56,309 bases of DNA from Burkholderiales bacterium (lineage in GTDB: Bacteria > Pseudomonadota > Gammaproteobacteria > Burkholderiales > Burkholderiaceae_C): contig JACPVA010000122.1 in the NCBI GenBank assembly GCA_016191995.1, positions 1 through 56,309 on the forward strand, read 5' to 3'. Below the pieces are notes generated by a model, which saw only the letters and a program-made list of their open reading frames with translations, did no database searches and was not told the origin of the DNA. This document shows, in pieces, positions 9,010-16,441 of this stretch (the first letter of the stretch is position 1; every line of letters starts with the position of its first letter). The position numbers and the translations under genes are program-made.

Positions 9010-10917
9010 ATGCGGCCTGCGGCCACGCCGCGGGGCGCGCTGCGGACGCGGCGCCAGGCGGCCGGCTGGCCCGGCGCGCTCGGCATGCTGGCCACGCTGC
9101 TCGCACTGCTCGCGCTGGCGGCCACCTCGCCGTCGGCGGCTGCACAGCCGGCCGACCCGTCGACCGCGGCGCCTGCGCCGGCGGCCGGGCCACGCGCGAA
9201 GGTGTTGCGCTACGCCTTTCGCGTCGCCGAGACCAATTTCGACCCGGCGCAAGTCAACGACATCTACTCGCGCACCGTCACGCCGCACATCTTCGAGGGC
9301 CTTTACGGCTACGACCACCTGGCGCGCCCGTACCGCATAGAGCCCGTCACCGCCGCCGCGATGCCCGAGGTCAGCGACGACTTCCGGACCTGGACGGTGC
9401 GCCTGCAACCCGGCATCTTCTTCGCCGACGACCCGGCGTTTGGCGGCCGGCGGCGCGAGCTGACTGCCGACGACTATGTCTACAGCTTCAAGCGCTTCGC
9501 CGACCCGGCGCTCAAGAGCCCGACCTGGACCGGGCTGGAGCAGCAGGGCATCGTCGGCCTGGCCGAGCTGCGCCGCGAGGCGCTGGAGGGCCGGCGGCCG
9601 TTCGATATCGACCGCCCGATAGCCGGCCTGCAGGCGCTGGACCGCACCACGATCCGCTTCCGGCTGCGCGAGCCGCGGCCGCGCTTCCTGGAGACGCTGG
9701 CCACCGGCGACCTGTACGGCGCGGTCGCGCGCGAGGTCGTCGAGCATTACGGCGACGCCATCGGCGCGCACCCGGTCGGCACCGGCCCGTTCCGGCTCGT
9801 GCAATGGCGGCGCAGCGCGTTCATCGCGCTGGAGCGCAACCCCGGCTACCGCGATCGCGTCTACGACGCCGAGCCCGCGCCCGACGATGCCGAGGGCCAG
9901 GCGCTGCGCGCGCGCTTCGCCGGCCGGCGCATCCCGATGGTCGACCGGGTCGAGATCGACGTCATCGAGGAGGAGCAGCCGCGCTGGCTGAGCTTCCTGC
10001 AGGGGCGGCACGACTTCCTGGAGCAGATGCCGGCGTCGTTCATCGACCTGGCGATGCCGGGCGGCCGCGTCGCGCCCAACCTCGCTCGCGAGGGCGTTCG
10101 CGGCTACCGCGTGGTCAGGCCGGATGTCTTCTACATGCTCTACAACATGGAGCACAGGGTGATCGGCGGCCTGGCCCCCGATCGCATCGCGCTGCGCCGC
10201 GCGATCGGGCTGGCGCTGGACGTGCCGCGCGAGATCGTGCTCATCTGGCGCGGCCAGGCGATCGCGGCGCAGTCGCCGCTGGTGCCCGGCACGCGCGGCT
10301 ACGACCCGGCGTTCAAGAGCGAGATGGGCGACCACGACCCGGCGCGTGCGATGGCGCTGCTCGATCTCTACGGCTGGGTCGACCACGACGGCGACGGTTG
10401 GCGCGACCAGCCCGACGGCCAGCCCCTGGTGCTGGAGATCACGACCCAGCCCGACAACCAGTCGCGCGCGCTCGACGACCTGCGGGCGAAGAATCTGGCC
10501 GCGGTCGGTCTGCGCGTCGCCTACCGGCCGGCCAAGTGGCCGGAGAACCTCAAGGCGGCGCGCAGCGGCAACTACATGGTCTGGCGCGTCGGCGGCTCGG
10601 CCGCCGCGCCCGACGGGCTGCCGGCGCTGGCGCGCTACCACTCGCGCCAGATCGGCGGCCAGAATATGGGCCGCTTTGCGCTGGCCGAGTTCGACGCGCT
10701 GTACGAACGCATGGAGCTGATCCCGGACGGCGCCGAGCGCGACGCGCTGTTCCACGAAGCCAAGCGGCTGGCGGTGGCCTACGCGCCATACAAGACGCTG
10801 ATCCACCGCATCGTCACCGACCTCGCCCGGCCGCAACTGGTTGGCTACCGGCGCCCGCTGTTCTGGCAGGACTGGTGGCATATGGTCGACATCGAGCCCG
10901 GCGCGGCCCGCCGCTGA
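9010..10917 (+). CDS. Family-5 peptide-binding protein, copy 3
   Basis: Third tandem paralog, 635 residues, starting three bases after the stop of copy 2. The N-terminus has a hydrophobic export segment (LGMLATLLALLALAATSPSA) and an Ala/Pro-rich linker before KVLRYAFRVAETNFDPAQVN. The conserved DHDGDGWRDQPDG and HPVGTGPFRL segments are present. It resembles copy 2 more closely in the end region (LFWQDWWHMVDIEP against TFWNEWWHLVDVDP), which suggests that copies 2 and 3 come from the more recent duplication. Confidence 0.87.
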   Translation: MRPAATPRGALRTRRQAAGWPGALGMLATLLALLALAATSPSAAAQPADPSTAAPAPAAGPRAKVLRYAFRVAETNFDPAQVNDIYSRTVTPHIFEGLYGYDHLARPYRIEPVTAAAMPEVSDDFRTWTVRLQPGIFFADDPAFGGRRRELTADDYVYSFKRFADPALKSPTWTGLEQQGIVGLAELRREALEGRRPFDIDRPIAGLQALDRTTIRFRLREPRPRFLETLATGDLYGAVAREVVEHYGDAIGAHPVGTGPFRLVQWRRSAFIALERNPGYRDRVYDAEPAPDDAEGQALRARFAGRRIPMVDRVEIDVIEEEQPRWLSFLQGRHDFLEQMPASFIDLAMPGGRVAPNLAREGVRGYRVVRPDVFYMLYNMEHRVIGGLAPDRIALRRAIGLALDVPREIVLIWRGQAIAAQSPLVPGTRGYDPAFKSEMGDHDPARAMALLDLYGWVDHDGDGWRDQPDGQPLVLEITTQPDNQSRALDDLRAKNLAAVGLRVAYRPAKWPENLKAARSGNYMVWRVGGSAAAPDGLPALARYHSRQIGGQNMGRFALAEFDALYERMELIPDGAERDALFHEAKRLAVAYAPYKTLIHRIVTDLARPQLVGYRRPLFWQDWWHMVDIEPGAARR

Positions 10918-11313
10918 GCGCCCCGCCTCGGCAGCGGAGCCGGCTTCCCCGCGCATGCTGTCCTGACACGCCGGGCCGAGGGCCTGCCCGCTCGCCGGCG
11001 GCCTGCTCGAGGTTCGCACGCATCGCATCATCGGTGACGGCGTGCAACCGCGAACGCGGCACGACCGGCGCCCTGCGAAGCTGCGCGGCATCGGGCGCGG
11101 CGCCGCTGCCCGGCCGGCTGTGCCAGCCCCACGAGGGCGCAACTGGGCACCGTTGTTGACCATTGGTTACCGTTCGTGTCATGCCTTCAGGGGTTGCGCG
11201 GCCGTAATCTCGGGATCACCCCCTGATCCAGGGGGGGTCGACAGCACCGTCGCCCCGTTTGCGGGCGGTCGGGTTTGCTTTTTGTTCGCATAACCCTGGC
11301 AAGATCCGCACCC
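10918..11313 (+). other. Gene-free stretch after the binding-protein genes
   Basis: About 400 bases without a convincing gene. It must contain the end of the binding-protein transcript and the promoter of the FeeM-like gene. The only clear structure is the short hairpin at 11219-11235. Confidence 0.5.
11219..11235 (+). terminator. Short hairpin, possible terminator
   Basis: CCCCCTG and CAGGGGG flank a three-base ATC loop and form a perfect 7-base-pair stem. No T-run follows, and it lies 300 bases beyond the last binding-protein gene, so it may equally be a leader structure of the next gene. Confidence 0.3.
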
Positions 11314-12084
11314 ATGCACGCTCGCACCGTCGCCGTCGCCCCCCTGGGCCTGCCCCGCGGCATGGCCATCCCGTCGCTCAGGGGGCCCGACGGCCGCCGC
11401 CCTGCCGAGCGCACCTTCACCGTCCGCACTGCGAGTTCCGGCCCCGAGCGCGACCACGCCGCCGGACTGCTGCGCGATCGCTACAGCTGGCGCGGTTATC
11501 GCACCGTGCAGCTGCCGGTGGACCAGACGGGATTTCGCTCGACGCTGAGCGCGCACGACGGCGACGACATCATCGGCACGCTGACGGTCGAGCTCGCCGG
11601 CGGCCAGCCGCTGTCGGCCGACAACGCCTTCGGCGACGTCACCGCCGAACTGCGCGCCGCCGGCGCGCGGCTGGCGGAGTTCACCCGGCTGGCGATCGAC
11701 CCAGGCGCCAGCAGCCCGCGCGTGCTGGCGGCGCTGTTCCACGTCGGCTATATCGTCGCCTATCGGATCCGGCGCTACGACACGCTGCTGCTCGAAGTCA
11801 ACCCGCGCCATGCACGCTTCTACGAGCGCATGCTCGGCTGCCAGGTCATCGGCGGCCCGCGCACCCACGCCGGCGTCGGCGCTCCTGCGGTGCTGCTGTC
11901 GGCTCGCTTCGAATTCATCCGCGACCAGATCGGCCTGTTCGGCGGCCGGCCCGAGGATGCCGGCAACGTGCGATCGCTCTACCCGTTCGCGTTCTCGCAG
12001 CGCGACGAAGAGGGGATCCTCGCGCGGCTGCTGGCCGAGCAGTTCAGCGACAGCATGGTCGGCGAGCTCGACGCGCTGAACTGA
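11314..12084 (+). CDS. FeeM-like N-acyl amino acid synthase domain protein
   Basis: A 256-residue GNAT-fold protein resembling the FeeM catalytic core. FeeM-type enzymes join a fatty acyl chain from acyl-carrier protein to an amino acid. Recognisable family points are the early RDRYSWRGYR segment, DDIIGTLTVEL followed by a gap, the core LAEFTRLAIDP, and YDTLLLEVNPRHARFYERML near the acyl-donor site. The ATG at 11314 is the first sensible start; a TTG at 11275 is upstream in frame. It stands alone, with an acetoacetyl-CoA synthetase gene following on the same strand. Family placement is by pattern and the product is not proven. Confidence 0.62.
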   Translation: MHARTVAVAPLGLPRGMAIPSLRGPDGRRPAERTFTVRTASSGPERDHAAGLLRDRYSWRGYRTVQLPVDQTGFRSTLSAHDGDDIIGTLTVELAGGQPLSADNAFGDVTAELRAAGARLAEFTRLAIDPGASSPRVLAALFHVGYIVAYRIRRYDTLLLEVNPRHARFYERMLGCQVIGGPRTHAGVGAPAVLLSARFEFIRDQIGLFGGRPEDAGNVRSLYPFAFSQRDEEGILARLLAEQFSDSMVGELDALN

Positions 12085-12171
12085 TCTCGCCGCGTCCGTT
12101 CCGGCGCGGCGGCCGCGGCCGCCGGGGCCAGGCCTCGAGCGATGGCCCCCACGCTGCGTAAGATGCGGCGC

Positions 12172-14232
12172 ATGAGCGCCGCCGCGCTGCCCACCCCCCG
12201 CATCGCCCTCTACCAGGACTGGCTCGCGCGCGAGCGCGCCCTGCGCTTTCACGACTACGAAGCGCTGTGGAGCTGGTCGGTCACCGAGCTCGACGCCTTC
12301 TGGGCCTCGATCCGCGACTTCTTCGGCGTCGAGTCGCCGACCCCGGCCGCCGCCGTGCTGGCCGAGGACCGCATGCCGGGCGCGGTGTGGTTCCCGGGCG
12401 CTCAGGCGAGCTTCGCACGCCAGGTGCTGCGCCACGCCGACGCCGCGCACGCTGCCGGCCACCCCGCGATCGTGTTCCAGGGCGAGCGCATGCCAGCACC
12501 GGTCGAGATCGGCTGGCCCGAACTGCGGCGCCAGGTCGGCTCGCTCGCGCAGGCGATGCGCACCGCCGGCGTGCGGCGCGGCGACCGCGTCGCCGCCTGG
12601 CTGCCGAACACCCCGCACGCGATCGTCGCCTTCCTCGCCAGCGCCAGCCTGGGCGCGATCTGGTCGGTCTGCTCGCCCGACATGGGGCCGGTCGCGGTGC
12701 TCGACCGCTTCCGCCAGATCGAGCCGACCTGGCTGTTCGCGGTCGACGGCCAGACCTGGGGCGGCACGTCGCACGACCGCCGCGGCGTGCTGCGCGCGAT
12801 CCTCGACGGGTTGCCCGCGCTGCGCCACCTCGCCTTCGTCGCCGACCTCGACCCGCGCGCCGAGGCAGCCGAGTTCGCGCGCCCCGGGCTCGCGCTGCAC
12901 GAGTGGCCGGCGCTCGTCGCCGGCGACGGCGCAGGCTTCGAGCCCGAATGGCTGCCGTTCGACCACCCGCTGTGGATCGTCTACTCCAGCGGCACCACCG
13001 GGCTGCCGAAGGCGATCGTGCACGGCCACGGCGGCATCGTGCTGGAGTCGCTCAAGGGCAGCCTGCACAACGACGTCGGCCCGAGCGTCGAGACCGGCGA
13101 CCGCTTCTTCTGGTTCAGCTCGACCGGCTGGATCATGTGGAACGCCGCCCTCGCCGCGCTGCTGGGCGGCACGACGCTGTGCCTCTACGACGGCAGCGCG
13201 GCCGGCGTCGGCGGGCGCGACTGGGGCACGCTGTGGCGCTTCGTCGCCGCCAGCGGCGCGACCTTCTTCGGCGCCGGCGCCGCCTTCCACGTCAGCTGCA
13301 TGAAGGAAGGAATCGACCCGCAGCGCGAGGCCGAGCGCGCCGCCCCCGGGCGCGGACTGGCCGCACTGCGCGCGGTCGGCTCGACCGGGTCGCCGCTGCC
13401 CGAGGAGGCCTACCGTTGGCTGTGGGAGAAGCTGCCGCGTCCGGGCGGGCAGCCGATGTGGATCGACTGCATCAGCGGCGGCACCGACTTCGCCGGCGCC
13501 TTCGTCGGCGGGCAGCGGCTGCTGCCGCAGGTCGAGGGGCAGATGCAATGCCGCTGCCTCGGCGCCGCGGTGCAGGCCTTCGACGAGCAGGGCCGGCCGG
13601 TGCTCGACGCGGTCGGCGAGCTCGTCTGCACGCGGCCGATGCCGTCGATGCCGCTATACCTTTGGGGCGACGCCGACGGCCGGCGCTACCGCGACAGCTA
13701 CTTCGACACCTACCCCGGCGTGTGGCGGCACGGCGACTGGATCCGGCTCGTCCCGCACCCGCAGTCGGGGTCGGTCGGCGCGATCATCTACGGCCGCAGC
13801 GACGCGACGATCAACCGGCACGGCATCCGCATGGGCACGGCCGAGCTGTACCGTGCGGTCGAGGCGCTGCCCGAGGTGCTCGACAGTCTCGTCGTCGACC
13901 TCGAATACCTGGGCCGCCCGAGCTGGATGCCGCTATTCGTCGTCCTGCGCGAGGGGATGACGCTCGACGATGCGCTGAGCGCGCGCATCAAATCCGCGGT
14001 GCGCGCCGCGCTGTCGCCGCGCCATGTGCCCGACGAGATCTTCCAGGTCGCCGCGATCCCGCGCACGCTGTCGGGCAAGAAGATGGAGCTGCCGGTCAAG
14101 AAGCTGCTGATGGGTGCCGACGCCGGCAAGGTGATGAACCGCGACGCGATGGCCAATGCCGACAGTGTCGACTGGTTTGTCGAGCTGGCGCGGCAGCGGG
14201 CCGCACAGGCCGCACCGGGGACGACCGCGTAA
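12172..14232 (+). CDS. aacS: Acetoacetyl-CoA synthetase (acetoacetate-CoA ligase)
   Basis: Cytoplasmic adenylate-forming enzyme that activates acetoacetate to acetoacetyl-CoA with ATP, linking ketone or polyhydroxybutyrate breakdown to central metabolism. It has 686 residues, near the family length. The N-terminal acyl-CoA-synthetase cap is followed by the AMP-binding loop YSSGTTGLPKAIVHGHGG, the WFSSTGWIMWN segment typical of this family, GDWIRL with its catalytic Asp, and TLSGKKMELPVKKLL with the C-terminal acylation Lys. The start is uncertain: ATG codons at 12142 and 12163 are in frame upstream. It is convergent with the LysR gene, 49 bases apart. Confidence 0.87.
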   Translation: MSAAALPTPRIALYQDWLARERALRFHDYEALWSWSVTELDAFWASIRDFFGVESPTPAAAVLAEDRMPGAVWFPGAQASFARQVLRHADAAHAAGHPAIVFQGERMPAPVEIGWPELRRQVGSLAQAMRTAGVRRGDRVAAWLPNTPHAIVAFLASASLGAIWSVCSPDMGPVAVLDRFRQIEPTWLFAVDGQTWGGTSHDRRGVLRAILDGLPALRHLAFVADLDPRAEAAEFARPGLALHEWPALVAGDGAGFEPEWLPFDHPLWIVYSSGTTGLPKAIVHGHGGIVLESLKGSLHNDVGPSVETGDRFFWFSSTGWIMWNAALAALLGGTTLCLYDGSAAGVGGRDWGTLWRFVAASGATFFGAGAAFHVSCMKEGIDPQREAERAAPGRGLAALRAVGSTGSPLPEEAYRWLWEKLPRPGGQPMWIDCISGGTDFAGAFVGGQRLLPQVEGQMQCRCLGAAVQAFDEQGRPVLDAVGELVCTRPMPSMPLYLWGDADGRRYRDSYFDTYPGVWRHGDWIRLVPHPQSGSVGAIIYGRSDATINRHGIRMGTAELYRAVEALPEVLDSLVVDLEYLGRPSWMPLFVVLREGMTLDDALSARIKSAVRAALSPRHVPDEIFQVAAIPRTLSGKKMELPVKKLLMGADAGKVMNRDAMANADSVDWFVELARQRAAQAAPGTTA

Positions 14233-14281
14233 ACACTGCGGACGCGTCGCGCAGGCCGCGCGGCCGATCCAGGGCGCAGAC

Positions 14282-15211
14282 CTACGCCGCCCCCGCCAGC
14301 CGCGCCGCCACCGCATCGCCGACATGCTGCATGAAGGCACGCACGCGGGCGGTGCCGCGCAGGTCGGGGTGGGTGAGCATCCACACAGGCACCGCCAGCT
14401 CGGGGATCGGGTCCGAGACCGCGACCAGCTCCGGGTAGCGCGGCTCCATGAAGACGGGCAGCACGCCGACCCCGATGCCGGTGCGCAGCATCGCCGCGGC
14501 GGCGTTGAAGATGTCCACGCGCACCCGCACCCGCGCCGACGCCAGGTGGCGCTGCATCCAGCGGTCGTAGACGCGCGAGCGGTTGTCGCGCTCGAACGCG
14601 ACCCACGGCGCATCGCGCAGCAGCGTGGCCAGCGGCTGCGGCGACTGCGGCAGCTCCGGCGCCCCGCGCAGCGCATAGACGCGGCAGGGGGCAGGTCCGA
14701 GCTGGCGCCCGAACAGGTTCTCGGCGACCTGCGGCGACAGCCGCAGCGCGACATCCGCCTCGCGCGAGGCCAGCGGCGCGCTGGCATCGCCGGCGCGCCG
14801 CGCCAGATCCACCAGCGAGGCGTTCTCGACCACCTCGACCTCGATCCCAGGGTAGTCGCGCGCGAACGCCGCCAGCGGCGCCGGCAGCAGATGGTCCATC
14901 AGCACGAAGGCGGTCGCCACGCGCAACAGCCCCGTCAGCGCGCGGTCGCGGCCGGCGACCTGGCGCTCGACGGCATCGGCCTGATCGGCCATCCGGCGCG
15001 CCTGCGCGACGACGAAGCGCCCGGCCTCGGTCGGCGCGTAGCCGTTGCGGCCGCGGTCGAACAGCCGCGTCCCCAGCCGCGCTTCGAGCGCATCGATGCG
15101 GCGCAGCACGGTGCTCGCATTGACGCCGAGCTGGCGCGCGGCGGCGGCCAGCGTGCCAGCATCGGCGACCGCGAGGGCGTGGCGCAGGTCGCTCCAGTCG
15201 AGTTCAGGCAT
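14282..15211 (-). CDS. LysR-family transcriptional regulator
   Basis: DNA-binding regulator of 309 residues. The winged helix-turn-helix occupies residues 1-65 (AVADAGTLAAAARQLGVNAS, then LRRIDALEARLGTRLFDR). A periplasmic-binding-protein-like effector domain fills the rest (LLPAPLAAFARDYPGIEVEV, GIGVGVLPVFM). It is divergent from a small ORF at 15344, and a T-N11-A dyad lies 20 bases upstream of its own start. That is the normal architecture for autoregulation plus control of the divergent gene. The effector is unknown. Confidence 0.85.
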   Translation of the reverse strand: MPELDWSDLRHALAVADAGTLAAAARQLGVNASTVLRRIDALEARLGTRLFDRGRNGYAPTEAGRFVVAQARRMADQADAVERQVAGRDRALTGLLRVATAFVLMDHLLPAPLAAFARDYPGIEVEVVENASLVDLARRAGDASAPLASREADVALRLSPQVAENLFGRQLGPAPCRVYALRGAPELPQSPQPLATLLRDAPWVAFERDNRSRVYDRWMQRHLASARVRVRVDIFNAAAAMLRTGIGVGVLPVFMEPRYPELVAVSDPIPELAVPVWMLTHPDLRGTARVRAFMQHVGDAVAARLAGAA

Positions 15212-15230
15212 GGCGCATGATGCCGCACGT

Positions 15231-15246
15231 ATTGCGTAATTGCAAT
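15231..15246. promoter_or_regulatory. Probable LysR-type operator (T-N11-A dyad)
   Basis: The perfect dyad ATTGC-N6-GCAAT fits the LysR consensus T-N11-A. It lies 20 bases upstream of the LysR start and about 100 bases upstream of the divergent small ORF. It stands out as AT-rich in a GC-rich background. Confidence 0.55.
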
Positions 15247-15267
15247 GTGTCTCGGCGTCCGCATGTC

Positions 15268-15296
15268 TTGCGTGCACAAACGCACGGCCCTAGAGT
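15268..15296 (+). promoter_or_regulatory. Candidate sigma-70 promoter for the small ORF
   Basis: TTGCGT and TAGAGT are separated by 17 bases, ending about 48 bases before the ATG at 15344. This is compatible with -35 and -10 boxes and lies just downstream of the LysR dyad. Confidence 0.35.
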
Positions 15297-15343
15297 CAAG
15301 CCTACGGGTTTTTCCCGAGCCCGCCCCACCGATGGAGACCCAG

Positions 15344-15532
15344 ATGACCGCGATCGCCATGCCCCGGATGCCAACCCGCGCTGCCCAGCCGGCGACGCGG
15401 ACCCGCGGCGCCGCCGCGCGCGCCTCCTGGCTCGAGCGGCTCGCCGAATGGGCCGAGCGGCAACCCACGCATCGCCGTGTCGGTTCGTGGACGCTCGCAT
15501 GCGCGCCCCGGCGCCGACACGCCGGGACCTGA
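15344..15532 (+). CDS. Small hypothetical protein, divergent from LysR
   Basis: A 62-residue ORF with a good ribosome-binding site (GGAG, eight bases before the ATG). It starts MTAIAMPRMPTRAAQPATRT and contains an amphipathic, Trp-bearing stretch, WLERLAEWAERQPTHRRVGS. No membrane helix, signal or known domain is visible. It reads away from the LysR gene and shares its control region, so it may be the regulated target. The family is not recognised. The start codon is well supported; whether the protein is made is inferred. Confidence 0.5.
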   Translation: MTAIAMPRMPTRAAQPATRTRGAAARASWLERLAEWAERQPTHRRVGSWTLACAPRRRHAGT

Positions 15533-15660
15533 CGCCGCGCGGCTGACCCCGGGCGGCTGAAGGCCCGATCGACCGACCCCGGCGCGCCCCCGCGCCGAGC
15601 GGCCGAACGCGCGATCGCGTCGAGCGGCCCGACGGCGCGCCCGCGCCGAACGATCCTGAC

Positions 15661-16089
15661 TCAGCGAATCATCGAAACGATCGCCCCCAGCGGCAAGGCG
15701 CCGGACTGGCGCGCGGTCTCGCGCCCGCCGTCGAGCCGGACCAGGGTCGGGATGCTGCGGATGCCGAAGCGCGCCGCGAGCTGCGGGTTGGCGTCGGTAT
15801 CGACCTTGGCCAGCAGCGCGCGCCCCTTCAGCTGCGCCGCCGCCTGCGCGAATGCGGGCGCCATGGCGCGGCAGGGCCCGCACCATGCGGCCCAGAAATC
15901 GACCAGCACCGGCAGCTCGATGCGGCCGGCGACCTGATCGAAGCTGGCGTCGGTCAACTCGACCGGCGCACCCGCCAGCAGCGGCTCGCCGCAGCGGCCG
16001 CAGACCGGGTCGTCGCCGAGACGGGCGGCGGGGACACGATTGAGCGCGCCGCAGCCGGCGCAGGGGACATGACGGGGCGAGTCGCTCAT
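15661..16089 (-). CDS. trxC: Thioredoxin 2
   Basis: Cytoplasmic dithiol-disulfide reductase of 142 residues. The N-terminal zinc-binding region has two CxxC pairs (Cys10/13 and Cys30/33), the mark of TrxC. The thioredoxin fold follows with the active site WCGPC (Cys70/73) and the cis-Pro segment IRSIPTLV. TrxC proteins are usually part of the oxidative-stress response. The gene is divergent from the GspE-like gene across 352 bases. Confidence 0.92.
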   Translation of the reverse strand: MSDSPRHVPCAGCGALNRVPAARLGDDPVCGRCGEPLLAGAPVELTDASFDQVAGRIELPVLVDFWAAWCGPCRAMAPAFAQAAAQLKGRALLAKVDTDANPQLAARFGIRSIPTLVRLDGGRETARQSGALPLGAIVSMIR

Positions 16090-16441
16090 GGGTGGCCTTT
16101 CGGATCAGCGCCCGCGTCGGACCGCCGTCGGCCCGGTAGCGCAGGCATACACCCTGATGTATGGGGTCGACGAGGCGCGATCCAAGCCCTGTCGTGTCGA
16201 CGGGACGCCACTCCCGGCGTCCGCCCAGCCCCCGGGCGTCGGAAATGCACGCCCGGCGCGTGCCGGCGCGCCGCACCGCGTGCGATCCGACCTCCGCCGA
16301 CCGAGTCCGGCAGCCGATAGTGACTGGCCGTGCCCGCGCGCCGGCGCCGGCCGCGGTCGTGTCGCCCGCCCCGGCACCCCGCGGCGATGGCCGGCTATCA
16401 ACCTGTGCCGCAGCGCCGTACCCCGTCCACCGCCTTGCCGC
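16090..16441. other. Divergent control region of trxC and the GspE-like gene
   Basis: No gene is evident in these 352 bases. Near the trxC side lies an isolated palindrome, CATACA-N6-TGTATG at 16146-16163, one of the few AT-rich spots nearby and a reasonable operator candidate. Confidence 0.4.
16146..16163. promoter_or_regulatory. Palindrome CATACA-N6-TGTATG, possible operator
   Basis: A perfect 6-base dyad with a 6-base spacer, 57 bases upstream of the trxC start. Its symmetry and AT content suggest a dimeric repressor or activator site. No specific regulator can be named. Confidence 0.3.
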
